From the NCBI GenBank assembly GCA_902767385.1, contig CACXHA010000040.1, positions 1-41,633 of the forward strand: a DNA stretch of 41,633 nucleotides, written 5' to 3'. The translations under genes were made by a program, and so were the position numbers. This DNA comes from an uncultured Elusimicrobium sp. (GTDB lineage Bacteria > Elusimicrobiota > Elusimicrobia > Elusimicrobiales > Elusimicrobiaceae). The notes under the pieces are model-generated. The model was not told where the DNA came from and did not search any database. It saw only the letters and a program-made list of their open reading frames with translations. Shown in pieces: positions 7,724 through 16,351 of the stretch. Each line of letters starts with the position of its first letter. The stretch's first letter is position 1.

Positions 7724-8335
7724 ATGATAGCGTATTTAACCGGTACCGTTTTAGAAGCACGAGAAGAAAGCGTTGTCCTTGTTTGCGGCGGAGTAGGGTA
7801 TGAAATCAACTTGCCCGCTTCTTCTGCCGCTGAACTCACGCAAGGCACGCAAGCTTCGTTTTACGTTGCCGAGTCTATTTCCCCGTATGATGGTACGGTA
7901 CTTTACGGTTTTGCCCATAAAGAAGATAAAGAACTGTGGTATTTGTTCAAAACCGCTATCCCCAATACCGGGCCCAAAAAGGCTTTAGAGTATTTGAATA
8001 AAGCGCTGCGGTCTATAGCGGATTTTCACCACGCCATTGTGGCACGTGACCCTAAAATTTTAACCAGTATCTTCGGCTTTACCGCTAAGACGGCAGAAAA
8101 GCTGATCACTTCGCTTAAAGATAAAATGGACGGTGTATCTATCCAAGGCGAAACAAAAATTAAAGTGGCCAACGAAGTGCCGTATATGTCGGGCGTGTTA
8201 GAGGCCCTTACGGCCTTGGGATATTCGGCCAGTGAATCACGCCGCGCACTTGAAAAATTGCACACGCAAGGTATTAAACCGACTGAAAAACTGGAAAACG
8301 TTGTCACAGAGGCCCTGCGGGTATTAACCAAATGA
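7724..8335 (+). CDS. ruvA: Holliday junction branch migration protein RuvA
   Basis: 203 residues, the normal length. RuvA tetramers bind four-way DNA junctions and load the RuvB motor. The N-terminal OB domain begins MIAYLTGTVLE and includes the conserved GVGYEI. The helix-hairpin-helix region is around residues 80-125, and the C-terminal RuvB-binding domain carries EALTALGYSASESRRAL. The second hairpin reads GFTAKTAEKL where most RuvA proteins have GIGKKTAERL, so one glycine of the DNA-binding turn is lost. The stop overlaps the ruvB start as ATGA, which means tight translational coupling. ruvC is not nearby. Confidence 0.94.
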   Translation: MIAYLTGTVLEAREESVVLVCGGVGYEINLPASSAAELTQGTQASFYVAESISPYDGTVLYGFAHKEDKELWYLFKTAIPNTGPKKALEYLNKALRSIADFHHAIVARDPKILTSIFGFTAKTAEKLITSLKDKMDGVSIQGETKIKVANEVPYMSGVLEALTALGYSASESRRALEKLHTQGIKPTEKLENVVTEALRVLTK

Positions 8336-9354
8336 GTAACCAAAATGAAATTTTAGATGTCACCCAACTTCCCGATGAATCCGCCGGGCTAGAAGCCGCT
8401 TTGCGCCCCACTACCCTAGACGAATTTGTAGGGCAAGAAAAACTCAAAGAGAATTTGCGTATTTTTATTAAGGCCGCCAAATCGCGCAAAGAAGCACTAG
8501 ACCATTGTCTATTTTACGCACCGCCCGGGTTAGGCAAAACAACGTTGGCCAACATTTTAGCCAAAGAGTTGGGCGTAAATATCAAAGTTACCTCCGGGCC
8601 GGTACTGGCGCGCCCCGGCGATTTAGCCGCCATGCTTACCACCGAACTGGCCGAAGGGGATATTTTATTTATTGATGAAATTCACCGCCTTAACCCAGCT
8701 GTGGAAGAAGCTCTTTACCCGGCCATGGAAGATTTTACTTTCTTTATTAACACCGGCAAAGGGGCCGGTTCCACCACCTTAAAATTAGCCGTACCGCACT
8801 TTACCTTGGTGGGAGCTACTACCCGCTCGGGATTATTGACCGGGCCGCTGCGTGACCGCTTTGGCATTGTATTTAATTTGGGGTTTTATGAAGTGCCCGA
8901 AATTACCGATATTTTGGCCCGCTCCGCGCGTCTTCTTAACATTGAAGCGGACCGCGAAGGCTTAACGGAACTGGCCAAACGTTCCCGCGGGACCCCGCGT
9001 ATAGCTAACCGGCTTTTGCGCCGCGCACGAGATTTTGCACAAGTCAAAGGCCAAGGCGTTATTACCTATGAAATTGCCACAACGGCCATGGATTCTTTAG
9101 ACATTGATAACGAAGGGTTAGATAGCGTAGATAAGCGCATTTTAGAAGCGCTCGTTGACCGTTTTTCCGGCGGACCGGTAGGCGTAGAAAACCTGGCAAT
9201 TGCCGTAAGCGAATCGGTAGATACACTTACAGACGTCATTGAGCCCTTCCTCATTAAAGCGGGTTTTATTGCCCGCACCCCGCGCGGACGCGTGGCTACG
9301 CGCAAAGCGTACGAACATATGGGCCGACAGGTCGCTCAAGAATTATTATTTTAG
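8332..9354 (+). CDS. ruvB: Holliday junction DNA helicase RuvB
   Basis: 340 residues. An AAA+ ATPase with Walker A (APPGLGKTT), Walker B (ILFIDEIHRL), sensor 1 (LVGATTRSGLL) and arginine finger (GPLRDRFG), then the C-terminal winged-helix domain (TPRGRVATRKAYEHMG). It drives branch migration of Holliday junctions with RuvA. Translation is coupled to ruvA through the four-base overlap. Confidence 0.97.
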   Translation: MSNQNEILDVTQLPDESAGLEAALRPTTLDEFVGQEKLKENLRIFIKAAKSRKEALDHCLFYAPPGLGKTTLANILAKELGVNIKVTSGPVLARPGDLAAMLTTELAEGDILFIDEIHRLNPAVEEALYPAMEDFTFFINTGKGAGSTTLKLAVPHFTLVGATTRSGLLTGPLRDRFGIVFNLGFYEVPEITDILARSARLLNIEADREGLTELAKRSRGTPRIANRLLRRARDFAQVKGQGVITYEIATTAMDSLDIDNEGLDSVDKRILEALVDRFSGGPVGVENLAIAVSESVDTLTDVIEPFLIKAGFIARTPRGRVATRKAYEHMGRQVAQELLF

Positions 9355-9355
9355 T

Positions 9356-10621
9356 ATGAAATTTTCTGCTTGGCTTTGCGTAGGTCTGGCTCTTTTAGTA
9401 AACGCTTGTGCAGTTCCATCGGCGCGTACCAACGCATATGGGGGAAAATTACCTACCGTAACCGCCAAGCTTCCCCCCGAACCTACCCATCTGGGGCGCC
9501 CGTCTGTATTGGAAGAGGACGAAGAGTCTGCCCAAGCAAACACCTCAACCCCCAAAACCAAAAAGCAAGACCGTACGGTGCGCGTACTTATTGTAGAAAA
9601 CAGCAAATCTACTTATATTAAACACTCTGGACGCGTTAATATATACACCCAAGATTTGTCCAAAAAATACAAAATTTCCCGTGGGGGTACCCTCTCGGTA
9701 AAAACACACAAGAACGCCCAAGTCCAGGTAGGAACGTTGACCTCGAGTCAACCCGTTATTATCGTTCCGGTGGATGCAACCACTTTGGAAATTGACAAAG
9801 TAGTTTACACAGGGACCTTATATGTTTTGCCCAGTAAAACTTCGTTTAGCATTATTGAATACACCCCGCTGGAAAATTACTTGTACGGCGTCCTTCCCTA
9901 TGAAATGCACCCCACTTGGGCTTTAGAAGCCCTTAAAGCGCAAGCCGTAGCAGCACGCACTTATACGCTAAAATCCATTGAAAAAAAAGCCGACGAACCC
10001 TTTGATTTATACGCCGATGTACGCAGCCAAATGTATAAAGGGAGCACTACCGTGCAAGATTCCATTAAAAAAGCGGTTGACCAAACCCGCGGACAAGTAC
10101 TAGCGTACAAAGGGGAGCTATTTTATACTTACTATCATGGGAACTGTGGCGGTGGTACCGACCATGTAAGCATTTGGAACCAAAAAGCCCCCCACATTAA
10201 ACCGCTGGCCGGCAATACGTGCAAGTTTGACACTCACTCCAAAAGCTATACTTTTAAACAAGACATTGCCAAATCTACGGTAGAGAGATTTACTAAAAGC
10301 CAAGGACTTAAGGGAACTCTTAAAAGTATTAAAGTCGCTAAAAAAACAGGTACCGGCCGGGCCAGTTATTTAACGCTTAAAACTTCCGGCGGCAGCAAAA
10401 CCGTTCTTTGTTCCTCGTTTCGTGCCGCTACCGGGGTACGCAGCTGCAAACTAACTAAAATTACTACCGGCTCCACAAAAGTTCATTTTGAAGGGCATGG
10501 ATACGGGCATGGAATCGGTATGTGCCAAGACGGCGCCCATGGGATGGCTAAACAAAATTATACGTATAAGCAGATTTTAAAACATTATTATCCGGGCAGT
10601 ACGCTCTCTCAATTTAGGTAA
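9356..10621 (+). CDS. SpoIID/LytB-domain lipoprotein, probable peptidoglycan lytic enzyme
   Basis: 421 residues. A short signal ends in a possible lipobox (LVNAC, Cys18). A low-complexity linker leads to the SpoIID/LytB domain. The family glutamate is in LPYEMHPTWALEALKAQAVA (Glu183), followed by ARTY. The C-terminal hallmark FEGHGYGHGIGMCQDGAHGM is present. In spore formers SpoIID is a lytic transglycosylase; in non-sporulating bacteria related proteins act in division or wall turnover. The ATG at 9356 follows the ruvB stop by one base, and the protein from there has a proper signal peptide. Longer in-frame extensions overlap ruvB and are rejected. Confidence 0.85.
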   Translation: MKFSAWLCVGLALLVNACAVPSARTNAYGGKLPTVTAKLPPEPTHLGRPSVLEEDEESAQANTSTPKTKKQDRTVRVLIVENSKSTYIKHSGRVNIYTQDLSKKYKISRGGTLSVKTHKNAQVQVGTLTSSQPVIIVPVDATTLEIDKVVYTGTLYVLPSKTSFSIIEYTPLENYLYGVLPYEMHPTWALEALKAQAVAARTYTLKSIEKKADEPFDLYADVRSQMYKGSTTVQDSIKKAVDQTRGQVLAYKGELFYTYYHGNCGGGTDHVSIWNQKAPHIKPLAGNTCKFDTHSKSYTFKQDIAKSTVERFTKSQGLKGTLKSIKVAKKTGTGRASYLTLKTSGGSKTVLCSSFRAATGVRSCKLTKITTGSTKVHFEGHGYGHGIGMCQDGAHGMAKQNYTYKQILKHYYPGSTLSQFR

Positions 10622-10624
10622 CTT

Positions 10625-11662
10625 ATGGCTTTTGAACGTTTCAAAAAACTCAATTTAGACCCTTTAATTGCCAAACAACCCGCCACGCCGCGTGATTCTT
10701 CGCGCCAGATGGTCTTACACCGGGACACACACACTATTGAGCACCGCATCTTCCGCGATATTCACGAATATTTTAACCCCGGTGACGCACTCGTCATCAA
10801 CAATACAAAAGTGTTTCCCGCCAAGCTCTTTGCCCATAAACCGACCGGAGGCAAAGTGGAAATTTTGCTTGTGCGGCCTATGCAAAAACCCAACATCTGG
10901 GCCGTTTTAACACACGATTATAAAGAAGGCTTGACGCTGGATTTTGGCGGTGGCTTACGCGGCACAATGATCGGCACCACGCAAGATAAAGAATTTTTGG
11001 TGGAATTTAACCAAGAGGATATTTTGCCTTTCTGTCACGATCACGGGCTCATGCCGCTACCACAATACATTGAAAAAGCGCGCAAACACAGCGGTCTTTC
11101 CGCCAGTATTGAAACGGACAAAGAACGCTATCAAACCGTCTACGCCAAGTATGAGGGCTCTATCGCCGCCCCTACGGCCGGATTTCACTTTACACCAGAA
11201 CTGTTGCAAAAACTAAAGGATAAAGGCGTAAAAATCTGTTACATTACGTTGCACGTGGGATGGGGCACCTTTAAACCCTTACGCGGGGAACCGACCGAGC
11301 ATAAAATGCTGGCTGAACTGGGCGAAGTAAGTGAGCAAACCGCCCAAACATTAAACGCCGTACGTGCGGCAGGCAAACGGGTTTTTTCTTGCGGCACTAC
11401 TTCCACCCGCACGCTGGAAAGTTTCACAGACGAAAATCATATCACACACGCAGGGAAAAAATGGACAGACTTGTTTATTTATCCGGGTTATAAATTCAAG
11501 GCCATTGATTGTTTGATTACCAATTTTCACTTCCCGGACTCTACCCCCTTGTGTATGACCTCTGCTTTTGCCGGGGAAGATTTTATTTATCAGGCTTATT
11601 TGCAAGCGGTGGAAAAAAAGTACCGTTTCTACTCTTTTGGCGATAGCATGATGATATTATAA
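10625..11662 (+). CDS. queA: S-adenosylmethionine:tRNA ribosyltransferase-isomerase QueA
   Basis: 345 residues, full length. It transfers the ribosyl group of SAM to 7-aminomethyl-deazaguanine in tRNA, giving epoxyqueuosine at the wobble position of GUN-anticodon tRNAs. Conserved segments include VINNTKVFPAKL, EKARKHSG, RYQTVYAKYEGSIAAPTAGF, THVGWGTF-like HVGWGTFKP and TNFHFPDSTPLCMTSAFAG. It begins three bases after the SpoIID-like gene and is the last gene of the ruvA-ruvB-spoIID-queA unit. Confidence 0.96.
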   Translation: MAFERFKKLNLDPLIAKQPATPRDSSRQMVLHRDTHTIEHRIFRDIHEYFNPGDALVINNTKVFPAKLFAHKPTGGKVEILLVRPMQKPNIWAVLTHDYKEGLTLDFGGGLRGTMIGTTQDKEFLVEFNQEDILPFCHDHGLMPLPQYIEKARKHSGLSASIETDKERYQTVYAKYEGSIAAPTAGFHFTPELLQKLKDKGVKICYITLHVGWGTFKPLRGEPTEHKMLAELGEVSEQTAQTLNAVRAAGKRVFSCGTTSTRTLESFTDENHITHAGKKWTDLFIYPGYKFKAIDCLITNFHFPDSTPLCMTSAFAGEDFIYQAYLQAVEKKYRFYSFGDSMMIL

Positions 11663-11687
11663 TCCCCGCAAGAGCAATCATATTTTC

Positions 11688-11693
11688 TATAAT
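11688..11693 (+). promoter_or_regulatory. -10 box (TATAAT) for leaderless ispH mRNA
   Basis: Consensus TATAAT ends six bases before the ATG at 11700. There is no Shine-Dalgarno. Confidence 0.6.
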
Positions 11694-11699
11694 ATAAAT

Positions 11700-12611
11700 A
11701 TGGCAAAAAAAGATGATATACTTGTAGCTAAATCTGCCGGGTTTTGCCCGGGGGTGAAGCACGCAATTGACCAAGTGGTTGCTTTAGAAGCAGCTCACAA
11801 AAAACCCATTTACACATTGGGGCCGCTTATTCATAACAAGCAAGTAACTTCTATGCTGGAAATGAAAGACATCCGCGCCATCAACAAACCCGAAGAAGCC
11901 ACGGATAAACAAGGCGTGTTAGTCATACGCGCCCACGGGATTACACCGGATTTACAACGTCAACTAGAAGCGTGCGAGATGAGCGTGGTAGATGCTACTT
12001 GTCCTCTTGTAAAACATGCCCAAAATATTATTGCCAAATATGCCGTACAAGACTATCACACCGTTATCATTGGGGACGCAGAGCATGCAGAAGTAATCGG
12101 GTTAATGGGTTACGCCCAAAACCGCTGTCATGTAGTTTCTTCTTTAGAAGAAGCTCGGGCACTTCCTCACTTTGACAAAGTAAACGTGGTCAGCCAAACC
12201 ACCCAACAGGAAAGTGTGTTTTATGAACTAGCAGAAGAAATCAAAAAACACGCGGATATTTGCCAAATTTCCAACACCATTTGCCAACCTACTAAAGACC
12301 GTCAAAAAGAAACGATGGAGCAAGCCCAAAATGCGGATTTGGTAATTGTAGTAGGCGGCAAACATAGTGCCAATACCGCCCGCTTGGCAGAACTTTGCCG
12401 CGGCTTATGCAAGCACGTGCAGCACGTAGAAACGGAAGACGAACTAAACGAAAAAGAAGTAGTAGAGGCAAAAAAGATTTTTATTACAGCGGGGGCTTCC
12501 ACCCCCAGTTGGGTCATTGACAGTGTAGCTTTCCGCGTGAAAACACTGCGGGACCGCACCACGCGTAAAGTGGTATATCCGCATCAATTAGGAGAAAAAT
12601 ATGACCATTAA
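11700..12611 (+). CDS. ispH: 4-hydroxy-3-methylbut-2-enyl diphosphate reductase IspH
   Basis: 303 residues. Final step of the methylerythritol-phosphate route, giving IPP and DMAPP, with a [4Fe-4S] cluster held by Cys16 (AGFCPGV), Cys101 (DATCPLV) and Cys195 (NTICQPT). IRAHG and the TTQQ segment are also conserved. The 3' end overlaps pfkA by 11 bases, so the two are coupled. The gene opens a transcription unit with pfkA and rlmB. Confidence 0.96.
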   Translation: MAKKDDILVAKSAGFCPGVKHAIDQVVALEAAHKKPIYTLGPLIHNKQVTSMLEMKDIRAINKPEEATDKQGVLVIRAHGITPDLQRQLEACEMSVVDATCPLVKHAQNIIAKYAVQDYHTVIIGDAEHAEVIGLMGYAQNRCHVVSSLEEARALPHFDKVNVVSQTTQQESVFYELAEEIKKHADICQISNTICQPTKDRQKETMEQAQNADLVIVVGGKHSANTARLAELCRGLCKHVQHVETEDELNEKEVVEAKKIFITAGASTPSWVIDSVAFRVKTLRDRTTRKVVYPHQLGEKYDH

Positions 12612-13701
12612 ACGGATTGGAATCTTAACCGCCGGCGGCGATTGCCCCGGTTTAAATGCAGTAGTACGCGCCGTAGCTAAAAACGCACTCGGCCAAGGGA
12701 TTGAAGTTTTTGGCGTGCGTAACGGTTTTGACGGACTGGTACGCAATGATATTTTTAAACTTACCAATGAAACGGTCTCCGGTATTTTAACGTTGGGTGG
12801 CACTGTTTTAGGTACCAGTAATATCGCTAACCCCTTTAAGTACACGTTGGCCCCCTTCGGCTCACCGGAAAAACCGCGCGATGTTTCTACGGTAGCTTTA
12901 CATAATTTTAAAGAGCGCGAACTGGATGCTTTAATTACCATCGGCGGGGACGGGACCTTGCATATGTCCCAGCAATTTGTGGAACTGGGGATGCCTATTG
13001 TAGCGGTACCTAAAACCATTGATAACGATTTAGACGCTACCGACCAAACTTTCGGGTTTGATTCGGCTTTACACATTGCTACCGAAGCCATTGACCGTTT
13101 ACACACCACCGCTCAGTCCCACCACCGCGTGATGATTGTGGAAACCATGGGCCGCTATGCTGGGTGGATTGCGTTGCGTTCCGCTTTAGCAGGTGGCGGC
13201 GACATTGTACTAATCCCCGAAATTCCGTACAACGATGAAGTAATTGTAAACTACATCTTAAATCGTAAACGCCGAGGCAAAAATTTTAGCATTGTAGTAG
13301 CTGCCGAGGGAGCCAAGAACGAAAAAGGGGAACTAGCCGTAGCCCGTACCGTAGCCGGCAGTACCGACGCTATCCGTTTGGGTGGAATTGCTTACAAATT
13401 AAGTGATATGATTGAAAAACACACCGGCATTGAGTCGCGCGCGTGTGTACTAGGGCACACCCAACGCGGCGGTACTCCCACTGCTTTTGACCGTTGGCTT
13501 TCTACCTTGTACGGGGCCAAGGCACTAGATATGGTTGTAGAAGGAAAATTTGGCTCTATGGCTTCGTTTAAAAATTTCGGCATGACAGAAGTGAAAATAG
13601 CGGACGCGATTGCCCATTTAAAACGAGTGGACCCGCATGGGGCCGAAGTAAAAGCCGCCTTGGAAGTAGGCATGAGCTTTGGTTCAGCTGAGATTGGTTA
13701 A
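12601..13701 (+). CDS. pfkA: 6-phosphofructokinase
   Basis: 366 residues. It phosphorylates fructose 6-phosphate in glycolysis. The N-terminal GGDCPGLNAVVRA is followed by the nucleotide loop GGDGT, with Gly118 at the position that is aspartate in most pyrophosphate-dependent enzymes. The catalytic loop is KTIDNDLDATDQTFGFDSA with Lys138 before TIDND. The Gly plus Lys combination is typical of the longer clade of ATP-dependent enzymes, but the phosphoryl donor needs assay. LGHTQRGGTPTAFDR is intact. The Shine-Dalgarno TTAGGAG lies inside ispH. Confidence 0.93.
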   Translation: MTIKRIGILTAGGDCPGLNAVVRAVAKNALGQGIEVFGVRNGFDGLVRNDIFKLTNETVSGILTLGGTVLGTSNIANPFKYTLAPFGSPEKPRDVSTVALHNFKERELDALITIGGDGTLHMSQQFVELGMPIVAVPKTIDNDLDATDQTFGFDSALHIATEAIDRLHTTAQSHHRVMIVETMGRYAGWIALRSALAGGGDIVLIPEIPYNDEVIVNYILNRKRRGKNFSIVVAAEGAKNEKGELAVARTVAGSTDAIRLGGIAYKLSDMIEKHTGIESRACVLGHTQRGGTPTAFDRWLSTLYGAKALDMVVEGKFGSMASFKNFGMTEVKIADAIAHLKRVDPHGAEVKAALEVGMSFGSAEIG

Positions 13702-13719
13702 ACACCCGGGAGGAATTGG

Positions 13720-14472
13720 ATGCAAGATAACCAAGACATTATTTACGGAATCCACCCGGTCATGGAAGCACTTAAAAGTAAAAAGCGCAACGTGACCCAA
13801 CTTTATGTGTCCGATAGTAAAGCCGGGCATCGCATCGTAGAAGAAATTATCCGTTTGGCCAAACGGACCAATGTACGCATTGACCGTATTGAAAATAAAG
13901 TCTTGGACCGTTTAACCGGCAACGCCAATCACCAAGGCATACTGGCCAAAGTTCAGCCTGTTAAACTTCTAAAACTCTCCACCGCTATTTATGAGGCAGA
14001 CGGTAAGAAAGACGAACTTTGGCTAGCCGTGGACGAAATGACCGACCCGCAAAACTTAGGTGCTATTATCCGCAGCGCTGCCTGTTTGGGGTTTTCTACG
14101 ATTATTTTACCCAACCGCCGCACCGTTGGGATTACACCCGCTGTCTATAAAGTAGCCTGCGGGGCCATTGAAAATATCAATTTAGTGGAAGTGGCCAACC
14201 TCTCTGCCGCCATTACGGATCTGAAAGAAGAGGGTTTTTGGATTTACGGTGCCGATATGACCGGCAAACCGATTCATAAAGTGCAATACAACTCCCCCGC
14301 CGTATTGGTAATCGGTTCGGAAGGGTTTGGTATCCGCGAAAAAACGGCCGAAAATTGTGATGAAATTGTTTCCATTCCACAAAAACAATTAGGAAACGTA
14401 GATAGCTTAAACGCTTCCGCCGCCGCTAGTATCATCATGTATGATATGATGAGTAAAATTAAACTAAAATAG
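13720..14472 (+). CDS. rlmB: 23S rRNA (guanosine-2'-O)-methyltransferase RlmB (SpoU/TrmH family)
   Basis: 250 residues. An N-terminal substrate-binding domain begins IIYGIHPVMEALK. The C-terminal SPOUT domain carries the three motifs DPQNLGAIIRSA, IGSEGFGIR and IPQKQLGNVDSLNASAAAS. It forms the trefoil knot that binds SAM, and methylation of 23S G2251 is the family role. Other TrmH-like targets are possible. The Shine-Dalgarno GGGAGG is strong. It is the last gene before a bidirectional terminator. Confidence 0.9.
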   Translation: MQDNQDIIYGIHPVMEALKSKKRNVTQLYVSDSKAGHRIVEEIIRLAKRTNVRIDRIENKVLDRLTGNANHQGILAKVQPVKLLKLSTAIYEADGKKDELWLAVDEMTDPQNLGAIIRSAACLGFSTIILPNRRTVGITPAVYKVACGAIENINLVEVANLSAAITDLKEEGFWIYGADMTGKPIHKVQYNSPAVLVIGSEGFGIREKTAENCDEIVSIPQKQLGNVDSLNASAAASIIMYDMMSKIKLK

Positions 14473-14487
14473 TTTCATTGTTTGCAT

Positions 14488-14521
14488 AAAAAATCCCCGC
14501 TTCTAACGGCGGGGATTTTTT
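14488..14521. terminator. Bidirectional terminator between rlmB and the Ala/Lys repeat gene
   Basis: AAAAAATCCCCGC (14488-14500) pairs with GCGGGGATTTTTT (14509-14521); T tracts exist on both strands, and the flanking genes converge. Confidence 0.95.
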
Positions 14522-14540
14522 GTACTTAACAAACCTAAAC

Positions 14541-15185
14541 TTATTTGGATAAGTTCTTCCAAGCTTCTTTTTCTGCTTTTAAAGCTTCCTTGGCTTCTTT
14601 GGCAGCTTGTTTGGCTTCGGCTTTTCTAGCTTTGGCAGCTTCTTTTTGAGCTTTTTCTTGAGCCTTGGCTTGTGCTTTAGCATCGGCTTTAGCTTGTTTG
14701 GCTAATGCTTTGGCATCTTCGGCATTAGCTTTCATAGCTTCTTTTTGCGCCGCGGTTTGATTTTTGAAATTACCCTCGGTTTTTTTAGCTAACGCTTTGG
14801 CATCGGCCTCATTGGCTTTTAGTGCCGCTTTTTTAGCAGCGGCTTGTTTTTTAAGCTCTTCCTTTTTAGCTTTAGCTTGGGCTTTAGCATCGGCTTCATT
14901 AGCTTTGAGTGCTTCTTTTTTAGCAGCGGCTTGTTTTTTGAGTTCTTCCTTTTTGGCTTTGGCTTGGGCTTTTACGTCGGTATCAGCTTGGGCTTGCGCT
15001 TGTTTGGCCAATTCGGCACGTTTGTTCTGCACGTTTTGCTTAAACGCATTTACTTTAGACAATGTGCAATTATTGATACAAGCTACGTCCGTATCAGCAC
15101 AACCACAGTTGTCGGCAGCGTTGGCGCTAGTCGGCCAAGACAGGGTCATGGCAATGGCGAATACAGCTAATAATACTTTTTTCAT
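14541..15185 (-). CDS. Secreted Ala/Lys-rich repeat protein with Cys-rich head
   Basis: 214 residues, family not recognised. A signal peptide (1-23, cleaved after ANA) is followed by a four-cysteine head (Cys27, Cys29, Cys36, Cys40). The rest is an almost uninterrupted charged alanine-rich helix of TolA-like composition. Three tandem 29-residue units start at 72, 101 and 130; the first two differ at one residue. The mature protein should be a long rod anchored or capped by disulfides. The Shine-Dalgarno AAGGAG precedes the ATG. A periplasmic spacer is possible, but the function is unknown. Confidence 0.75.
   Translation of the reverse strand: MKKVLLAVFAIAMTLSWPTSANAADNCGCADTDVACINNCTLSKVNAFKQNVQNKRAELAKQAQAQADTDVKAQAKAKKEELKKQAAAKKEALKANEADAKAQAKAKKEELKKQAAAKKAALKANEADAKALAKKTEGNFKNQTAAQKEAMKANAEDAKALAKQAKADAKAQAKAQEKAQKEAAKARKAEAKQAAKEAKEALKAEKEAWKNLSK
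14712..14972 (-). repeat. Three tandem 87-bp coding repeats
   Basis: Units 14886-14972, 14799-14885 and 14712-14798 encode the 29-residue repeats. The first two are nearly identical in protein but differ at silent sites; the third is more diverged. Confidence 0.85.
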
Positions 15186-15262
15186 GTTTTCTCCTTGTAA
15201 ACTAAAACAACTGACTTGTATATTGTACTAAAAAACGAGAGTTGGGCTCAATGCGCTTATTT

Positions 15263-15271
15263 TGCTAAAAT
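15263..15271 (+). promoter_or_regulatory. Extended -10 promoter (TGCTAAAAT), leaderless
   Basis: TGC plus TAAAAT ends six bases before the ATG at 15278. TTGGGC at 15242-15247, 18 bases upstream of the -10, is a partial -35. No Shine-Dalgarno. Confidence 0.62.
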
Positions 15272-15277
15272 ATAATT

Positions 15278-16342
15278 ATGGAAACCGCATTACCGCAAGT
15301 TCCGTTATGGATGAATATTTTACTGGGGATTGTTGCCCTGCATCTGCTGGTGATGCCGCTTGTTTCGCGCTGGGCGGAAAGCCATTTGGAACTTTTTCTA
15401 TTGGCTATTGGGGCAGCCGCGGTAACCATTAGTGGAAAATGGAGTGGCGAACTGATACATAAAACATTAGCTGCCCCGGTATACGTATCATTTATTGTAG
15501 TAGTAGTCAGCGTAATTTTCAACAATTATTCCCGTTATATTTTTCGCATTTTATTTGCCTTTTTCCGCACATTGGAACCCCGGTACAGTTTTGCGCTGCT
15601 CGTTTTTATACTTGGCTTGGGCTCCTCTTTGGTAAGTGTTACAGTGGCTGCCCTTATTTTAGCCGAGGTACTCCAAGTAGTTAACCTAGAACACAATACC
15701 ACCGTAAAAATTACCGTCTTTGCTTGTTATGCTATAGGGCTGGGGGCTGTGCTTACCCCGCTGGCCGAGCCCATGGGGCTCGTTATCAATAATGCGCTCT
15801 CCGGTCCGCCGCACCATGCAGATTTCTTCTTTTTACTACGTCATTTTTTTGGTTGGATTGCCCCGGCCATTTGCGGCCTTTCCGTAGCAGCGGGATATGC
15901 GGCCCGCCATGCCGGAACCACTATGCAAATGCATATCCGCGAAGACAAAGAAAATTACTCCTCTATTTTGCGCCGCACGTTACATATTTACATGTTTGTG
16001 GCAGCACTCACCCTTATCAGTACAGGGTTACGTCCGTTAGCGCAAAGCACTATCACCCATTTAGGCGGAAAGGTCTTGTTTTTAGCAAATGCCGTTTCGG
16101 TAATTATTGACAATGCTACGTTAGCCGCCATTGAGATTGTGCCCACTATTTCTTCTACAGACCTTATTTATATGATTATCGGGTTAGCCGCTTTTGGCAG
16201 CATGCTTTTACAAGGGAATTTACCCAACATTGTAGCAGCTGAAAAATTAGGTATCAAAAGCCGGGAATGGGCCCGTGTAGCCGTACCCACCGGGCTTATT
16301 TTAATGGGCGTTTATTTTATATTACTTTTTATTTTCTTATGA
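15278..16342 (+). CDS. DUF1646-type predicted cation/anion transporter
   Basis: 354 residues with about ten membrane segments. The arrangement and motifs (ALILAEVLQVV, GLGAVLTPLAEPMGLV, VSVIIDNATLAAIEI, LLQGNLPNIVAAEKLGI) match the DUF1646 family within the ion-transporter superfamily that includes NhaD and ArsB. The re-entrant SVIIDNATLA/LQGNLPN pair resembles their substrate loops. The transported ion is unknown. It leads a unit with the pilin-like gene nine bases downstream. Confidence 0.72.
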   Translation: METALPQVPLWMNILLGIVALHLLVMPLVSRWAESHLELFLLAIGAAAVTISGKWSGELIHKTLAAPVYVSFIVVVVSVIFNNYSRYIFRILFAFFRTLEPRYSFALLVFILGLGSSLVSVTVAALILAEVLQVVNLEHNTTVKITVFACYAIGLGAVLTPLAEPMGLVINNALSGPPHHADFFFLLRHFFGWIAPAICGLSVAAGYAARHAGTTMQMHIREDKENYSSILRRTLHIYMFVAALTLISTGLRPLAQSTITHLGGKVLFLANAVSVIIDNATLAAIEIVPTISSTDLIYMIIGLAAFGSMLLQGNLPNIVAAEKLGIKSREWARVAVPTGLILMGVYFILLFIFL

Positions 16343-16351
16343 GGAGGAAAA

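Noticed and set aside
9239..9355. Extension of the SpoIID-like protein into ruvB
   Set aside because: It overlaps ruvB in another frame and would hide the signal peptide beginning at 9356.
14712..14972. CRISPR or other non-coding tandem array
   Set aside because: The 87-base repeats are adjacent without spacers and keep an open frame with silent differences, so they are coding repeats.
14764..15231. Plus-strand frames opposite the Ala/Lys repeat gene
   Set aside because: Low-complexity Ala/Leu/Ser or Phe/Gly strings produced by the complement of GCT/AAA-rich codons; no ribosome binding site.
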